Assembly (NCBI GenBank): GCA_022702705.1
Contig: CM040429.1
Span: forward strand, 112,569,943-112,633,942
Direction: 5' to 3'
Origin: Papilionanthe hookeriana x Papilionanthe teres
Taxonomy: Eukaryota; Streptophyta; Magnoliopsida; Asparagales; Orchidaceae
DNA: 64,000 nucleotides
The position numbers were made by a program, and so were the translations under genes. Below, piece by piece: positions 59,676 through 64,000 of the stretch. The notes under the pieces were generated by a model that was not told the origin of the DNA, did not search any database, and was given only the letters and a program-made list of their open reading frames with translations. Every line of letters starts with the position of its first letter. The stretch's first letter is position 1.

Positions 59676-61113
59676 AGTTAATCTCATAAAACATTTTAGC
59701 ATGCAAATTATGTTATGAGTTTCTTAGGATGATAACAAAATTTTGTTCTAGAAATGGAATAGTCCAATTTAGAAAAAATTTCATTAATTAAAACCAACTT
59801 AAAGTTTAGAAAGTTCTTATGTAAAAGAAAATGATAAATATAAGTCTCTATCTATTTCAAAAATAGTTGTAGATTTTTCAAAATATAGGAATCAAACATT
59901 TATTTTTCTCACATAAAAATCTTTATTTGAAAAAAAATTTTACTTACTATATTACAACTTTAAGCTTTAGATTTTCTCTGAACTTATATCTTTAACTTTA
60001 GGTATGAAACCAATTTTTGATTAGGCCCTTAAATCCTCAAGCTTCTCCTTCCTTTTTATATACTATATTTTTCACTTTTTTTTTAAAGCAAGGATTACTA
60101 TATCTGGATAAACCTTTAATGATTTTGAATTCCATCCTTCCATTTAAAATAAAGATCAGATATACATCTTTCACTTAAAAATCATAATAATAATATCTAA
60201 AAATTACTCTTCATAAAAGAAATTTAAGCTTTGAAGAATAAAAGTCAAATCTTCTATTTATCCAAAAATACAAAACATCTTACTAAAGATAGTTTAACTT
60301 TATTTAACACCTCTTTATTAAGAAAATTTTAATTTTAAGTTTTTCATGATTACTATAAATTTTAACTAAATTCTTTTATTCATTTCTATATTCAATATTT
60401 TGTTCCCCTAATATAACTTCATGTACATAACTGTTCTCAATCAAAAATAAGATTTTTTTTTAAGTATTCTTGAGAATCAAATAAAATTTTAGGTTTTTGA
60501 AAATCCTTGTTTTTAAAATCCCCCCCCCCAAACTTTAAATTTTTAATTAAGATAAAACATTTAAGCATAAGAAATGATACAGGGGTGAGAAATAAAAGCT
60601 GACATATCATGCTTGCAGAAATTTTTTATATCCTAATATGCAAGTATAACAATTTAAATACAGGAGTAAAATGAAATCAAATTTAGTTTTTCAAAACATT
60701 TTTCTTTTTTTATAATAATAAGAAAAGTAAAAATTTCAGAGGACTTCTACAGTAGTGGAGGTTTTCAAAGCAAATACACACCAACTAAAATAACACACTG
60801 ATAGAGATAACAGATGATAGTGGAATTTGAAGAATTTTAAACATGTAGTGTTCCTAAGTAGAAGTTTCTAATAGTGGTTTATAATTTCCTAACAGTTTTT
60901 GAAAACATTTACTATTACACTCTACCACATAGCAACATATAAATCTACAATAAAACAACAACAATACCTGAATATGCATAACAAATAAACAGTACAACTA
61001 CAATCTGCATACTACCAAGGTTCACATCACAACACAATCATCAAACAAAATACTAGATAAAGTACACAGTGAAACAACACATCAATACAATAACTAAAAC
61101 AAACTACATACAT
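59676..61113 (-). other. Long 3' noncoding region of element D
   Basis: No gene. It contains the pyrimidine-rich run and GGATTACTATATCTGGATA block (60070-60110) and a C9 tract, the second polypurine-like sequence (60520-60537 on the minus strand), in the same order as A and C. Confidence 0.7.
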
Positions 61114-62259
61114 CTACTCTTCATCCTCATCATCATCATCATCTTGCTCGTTCCAATCTCTGGATGGCACATAAGGTATATAGAATGAATGAGGTGGCAT
61201 CTCAGCACTCTGATCTCCTCTAATCAGTCTATCTAAATTATGCTGATAATTCTCCTCATATTCATCATGTTTTACAATATATCTCTCAACATTATCCAGC
61301 TTACCATCCATATCTCTCACATGTTCTCAAGTAAGACTCACTTTTTGAAAATCTTTCTTAATAAACCGATCGTGAATCGATAGATGACGAAGCACGTGAA
61401 GTAGTAGCACGAGAAGCAGAAGCAGTAGAAGCAGAAGCAGTAGAAACCCTACCAAATCCTCCTCTCCAACCAAACTCTGAATGTACAGTGTAAGCACAAA
61501 CGTTTATACTGGTAATTAGTCTCAATGGCTGAAGTACCTCTTCCCAGGTTTCAAATTTCAGTCCAGATCTTTCACATAGTGAATGAATCAATAAAGGAAA
61601 TCCCATACCTGCAGTCGTGGTTGATCTAGCACAGTTCAAACATAATAAAAAATTATGCTTCCAATATCAATAGGCTTCCCATGCTGAATACAATGGTTCA
61701 ACACCGCTCTTTCTCTCGTCACTTCACTGGTATGACTTGAAGGTAACAACTTAGATGAGATAAAATATTGCCATGCCTTAGAAATGGCATTCAATTAAGA
61801 AGCAGGAAAGTTCACTCTTCTATCATTTGTAATTTTCCATAATCCTCTTCCATCAGTCAGAAACTCCATAATCTCATCGAATTCTTTTTCCGAAGGATGA
61901 TAGTTAGAATAAAAACAGAACATGTCAGGAGGTAGTCCATAAAAAGTATTGATTGCACCAGAAGAAAAGTTTACTTCATGCCTCCTAACCATCACCTAAT
62001 TTTCCTCTACAGCAGGGAAATTTGCATAAAATTCTCTTACCACAGAAACAACAGCAACAGCGGAGAAGCAACAGTAATTCTGCCAGTTTCTTCTTGCAAT
62101 CATATCTTCAATCACCTCTCCTGGCTTACTAAACACTCGCTCAGGAATCAACTTACATGATTGCAATGCATCGACGTATCGTTCCTCAGCCCTCAAACTA
62201 ACAAATTTGTCAGAATCAAACTTCGTCTTTTCTCGTGCACGCTTTGACTTTGGAGCCAT
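61114..62259 (-). pseudogene. Second 3' ORF (Transposase_32-like) of element D
   Basis: Starts MAPKSKRAREKTKFDSDKFV at 62259. VVREFYANFPAVEEN, FSSGAINTFYGLPPDMF, FLTDGRGLWKI and RRVNFPAS follow to about 61797. Then SKAWQYFISSKLLPSSH and HCIQHGKPIDIGSII appear before a frameshift near 61645. The frame 61639-61358 has GMGFPLLIHSLCERSGL and a run of Ser/Ala/Thr repeats. The last frame (61320-61114) has a coiled-coil-like segment and an acidic end. Stops at about 61993 and 61794 and two frameshifts break it. Confidence 0.82.
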
Positions 62260-62635
62260 CTCTAAAAATTCACAAAAAATTCACCATAAATTCGAAAATC
62301 AAACTGAACTTGCTAAATTATCTTCCAAAAGATATTTTCACTAAGTCCAAGCAATTTATCAAGCTTTTCCTCAAATTTTCACCATGAATAGTGATTTTAA
62401 GATCTTCCAAAATGTACTCAAAATACATGGTGAAAATAAAACATTTTTACTTAGGAGTAGTGCTCTTACCTCAAGGAATCCAAATCTAACAATTTTTGTT
62501 GAGATCAGCTTTTAAATGATCCACAATATGATACTTTAGGCTCCTCTTTTGCGGCAAAGCAAAGGTTGAAGACGATGGGGCGGTTGAAAATAACAATTTT
62601 CGGGTTTTTAACTTTCGGGAATCAATTTTCGCGAG

Positions 62636-62716
62636 TTGGCGCCTAAGCGCGAACTATCGGCGCTTAACCGTGAAATCTGGCGCATAAGTGCCGACACTTT
62701 GGCGCTTAGCCGCCAA
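62636..62716. promoter_or_regulatory. GC palindromes with TATA-like sequence ahead of second 3' ORF (D)
   Basis: Four GGCGC(T/C)TAAGC-type half-sites between 62636 and 62716, about 375-455 bases upstream of the ATG. On the minus strand AAGTTAAAAACCC (62614-62602) follows. The placement matches A and C. Confidence 0.5.
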
Positions 62717-63109
62717 TACCCAAATTTTTATAATTAAGGTATATGCACTAAATCACTTGGTTAATTACCCTTAATTACTCCAAAATAATTATTTTTCCCC
62801 ACATGAATCTTCTAATACTCCAAATCAAAATTTAATAACCATTGATTCCACACAAATTTCACGAAAACAAACTTCAAACTTATATTAAAACAAACATAAC
62901 ATTCAATACAATACTAGAATTTTTATCCAAACAAAAAGGATAAAATTCTGAAAATACAAGACACTATAATATTAAACTGATAAGTGTACATCTCTAAGAT
63001 GTACCCATCACATCATCAGGCATATATAAAAACATTAAACACACCAAACATGAACTCACAAGAACACTAACATAACACATAAGACACTAAACAAATAGAA
63101 ACAAAACAC

Positions 63110-63279
63110 TTTTCATTCCACTCTCCATTCGGCGGTATATAACCAGGACCACTATTATTCTCAATTGACCCTTCAGGAATATAAATTTGATAGAATGGGT
63201 GATCATTGTTCTGGTGGCGATGAAGATTTTAAATATCTCTCTTGTCGCGGATGGGTGGGGTCATGTCATCGCCATCTAA
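63110..63279 (-). pseudogene. First 3' ORF of element D, C-terminal end
   Basis: The minus-strand frame reads GDDMTPPIRDKRDI, a stop, then HPFYQIYIPEGSIENN and GYIPPNGEWNE. This resembles the end of the second 3' ORF of D (PPHSFYIPYVP, DWNEQ), so D also carried the two-ORF arrangement. The rest is beyond the insertion at 63280. Confidence 0.6.
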
Positions 63280-64000
63280 TGTCAATGTTAAGGAGTCGCA
63301 ATCTAATATTAGCCTAGTTTTATTCAGAAAAATCCTACGAAGGATTTCGAGAATTTTTAGGACTAATAATAGAAAATGATGTTTATGATAATTCTTATAT
63401 GAGGATATTCTGGAATAACATATTCTAGAATTTTCATATTAAGAAAATCATTGTAAACCAGAGATTTCTATTTCGAGTTCTTTTAGATCTCCTATAGAGG
63501 TAAGCCTCTATAGTTAATTACATCTTAAACGATTTTCAATTGTTTAAGAAAACTTCTGATTAATGTTAATCATTTGTTTTCTAAGAATTCATTTTAAGGA
63601 GAGATGTACCCACTATCACTCCCAAATGTCGTTATATCATGTTATTGAATACTTTAGGTATTATGTCTAACCTAAAGGTTCTGGTTTTGTTGTCAATGTT
63701 GTTGATTTGTTAAAAAATTTCAGGTTATATGTCTAACCTAAAAGTTTTGGTTTTGTTTTTTTGTTGTAAAAGTTTCAGGTTATATGTCTAACCTAAAAGT
63801 TTTGGTTTTGTTTTTGTTGTCAAAAGTTTCAGGTTATAGGTCTAACATAAAAGTTTTGGTTTTGTTTTTGTTCCGTTGTCGACGTCATGCAAAACAGAGT
63901 TAGCACATCCTATAACATGCAAAGAAAATCTAAACGAAATTTCTTGCATGCACCCTGCAAAGAAAACATTGTCAGAAATAATGTCGCATAATATTTGGAT
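63280..64000 (-). mobile_element. Giant LTR, 3' end, running off the window (B-related)
   Basis: Begins TGTCAATGTTAAGGAGTCGC at 63280. The minus strand therefore ends GCGACTCC...ACA, like B1/B2. It shares TATAGTTAATTACATCTTAA (about 63509-63528) with B1 and B2 near their left ends. It is more diverged and carries its own 55-base tandem repeat. The window ends inside it. Confidence 0.6.
63652..63870. repeat. Tandem repeat, period about 55 bases
   Basis: Four units built on TATGTCTAACCTAAAAG and TTTTGGTTTTGTTTTTG, spaced about 67, 55 and 54 bases. Absent from B1 and B2. Confidence 0.9.

Larger units (their letters stand above)
57803..63279 (-). mobile_element. Athila-like element D, 3' half
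   Basis: Minus-strand element with 3' LTR (59635-57803), polypurine tract, 3' noncoding region, second 3' ORF, and the C-terminal end of the first 3' ORF. It is then cut at 63280 by a giant LTR. It shares layout and motifs with A and C but is more diverged. Gag and pol, if still present, are beyond the window. Confidence 0.85.

Noticed and set aside
1..64000. CRISPR arrays, rRNA genes, intact host genes
   Set aside because: No repeat-spacer pattern, no rRNA-like conserved sequence, and all readable proteins belong to transposable elements.

Overview
The window looks like intergenic DNA from a flowering plant. It is AT-rich and made almost entirely of transposable elements nested in one another. 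I found no host gene, tRNA, rRNA or CRISPR array. The plant origin rests on the element types: Athila-like Ty3/gypsy elements with a tRNA-Asp-type primer-binding site and an extra 3' ORF, an L1-type LINE with a C-terminal RNase H domain, an RTE-clade LINE with a (TTG)n tail, a CACTA terminus, and 7.4-kb TG...CA units that I read as solo LTRs of a giant Tat/Ogre-like element. The species cannot be told from this.

Layout. 1-5176: decayed L1-type LINE (+), ending in a (TA)n tract. 6758-7345: 3' end of an RTE LINE (-). 8399-8765: an isolated CACTA-type end. 9123-30314: Athila-like element A (+), bounded by the target duplication CCTGT; a giant solo LTR, B1 (21156-28596, duplication ATGCA), sits in the first bases of its 3' LTR. 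30315-30488 plus 51052-52100: a second RTE LINE (+) into which Athila-like element C (30489-51051, -, duplication GGATG) inserted; C's reverse transcriptase is split by a second giant solo LTR, B2 (38981-46359, duplication CTTGT). 52101-53712: the 5' part of a related giant LTR (+). 53713-57802: unresolved sequence with a possible LTR starting at 55460. 57803-63279: the 3' half of a third Athila-like element, D (-), cut at 63280 by the end of another giant LTR that runs off the window.

A, C and D share one architecture: LTR, Asp primer site, gag, protease, RT, RNase H, integrase, a conserved noncoding block, and then two tandem ORFs of a plant transposon-protein family (Transposase_32-like; often called ORF3 or env-like in Athila elements), a long noncoding 3' region, a stem-loop and the polypurine tract. 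In all three, GC-rich near-palindromes of the GGCGCC-TA-GGCGCC type occur in pairs in the LTR and again ahead of the 3' ORFs, usually next to a TATA-like sequence. I suggest that the 3' ORFs carry their own LTR-like promoter cassettes; this is an inference.

Every coding region carries stops, frameshifts or insertions, so nothing here appears autonomous. The nesting gives an order: RTE first, then A, C and the 52101 LTR; B1 after A; B2 after C.
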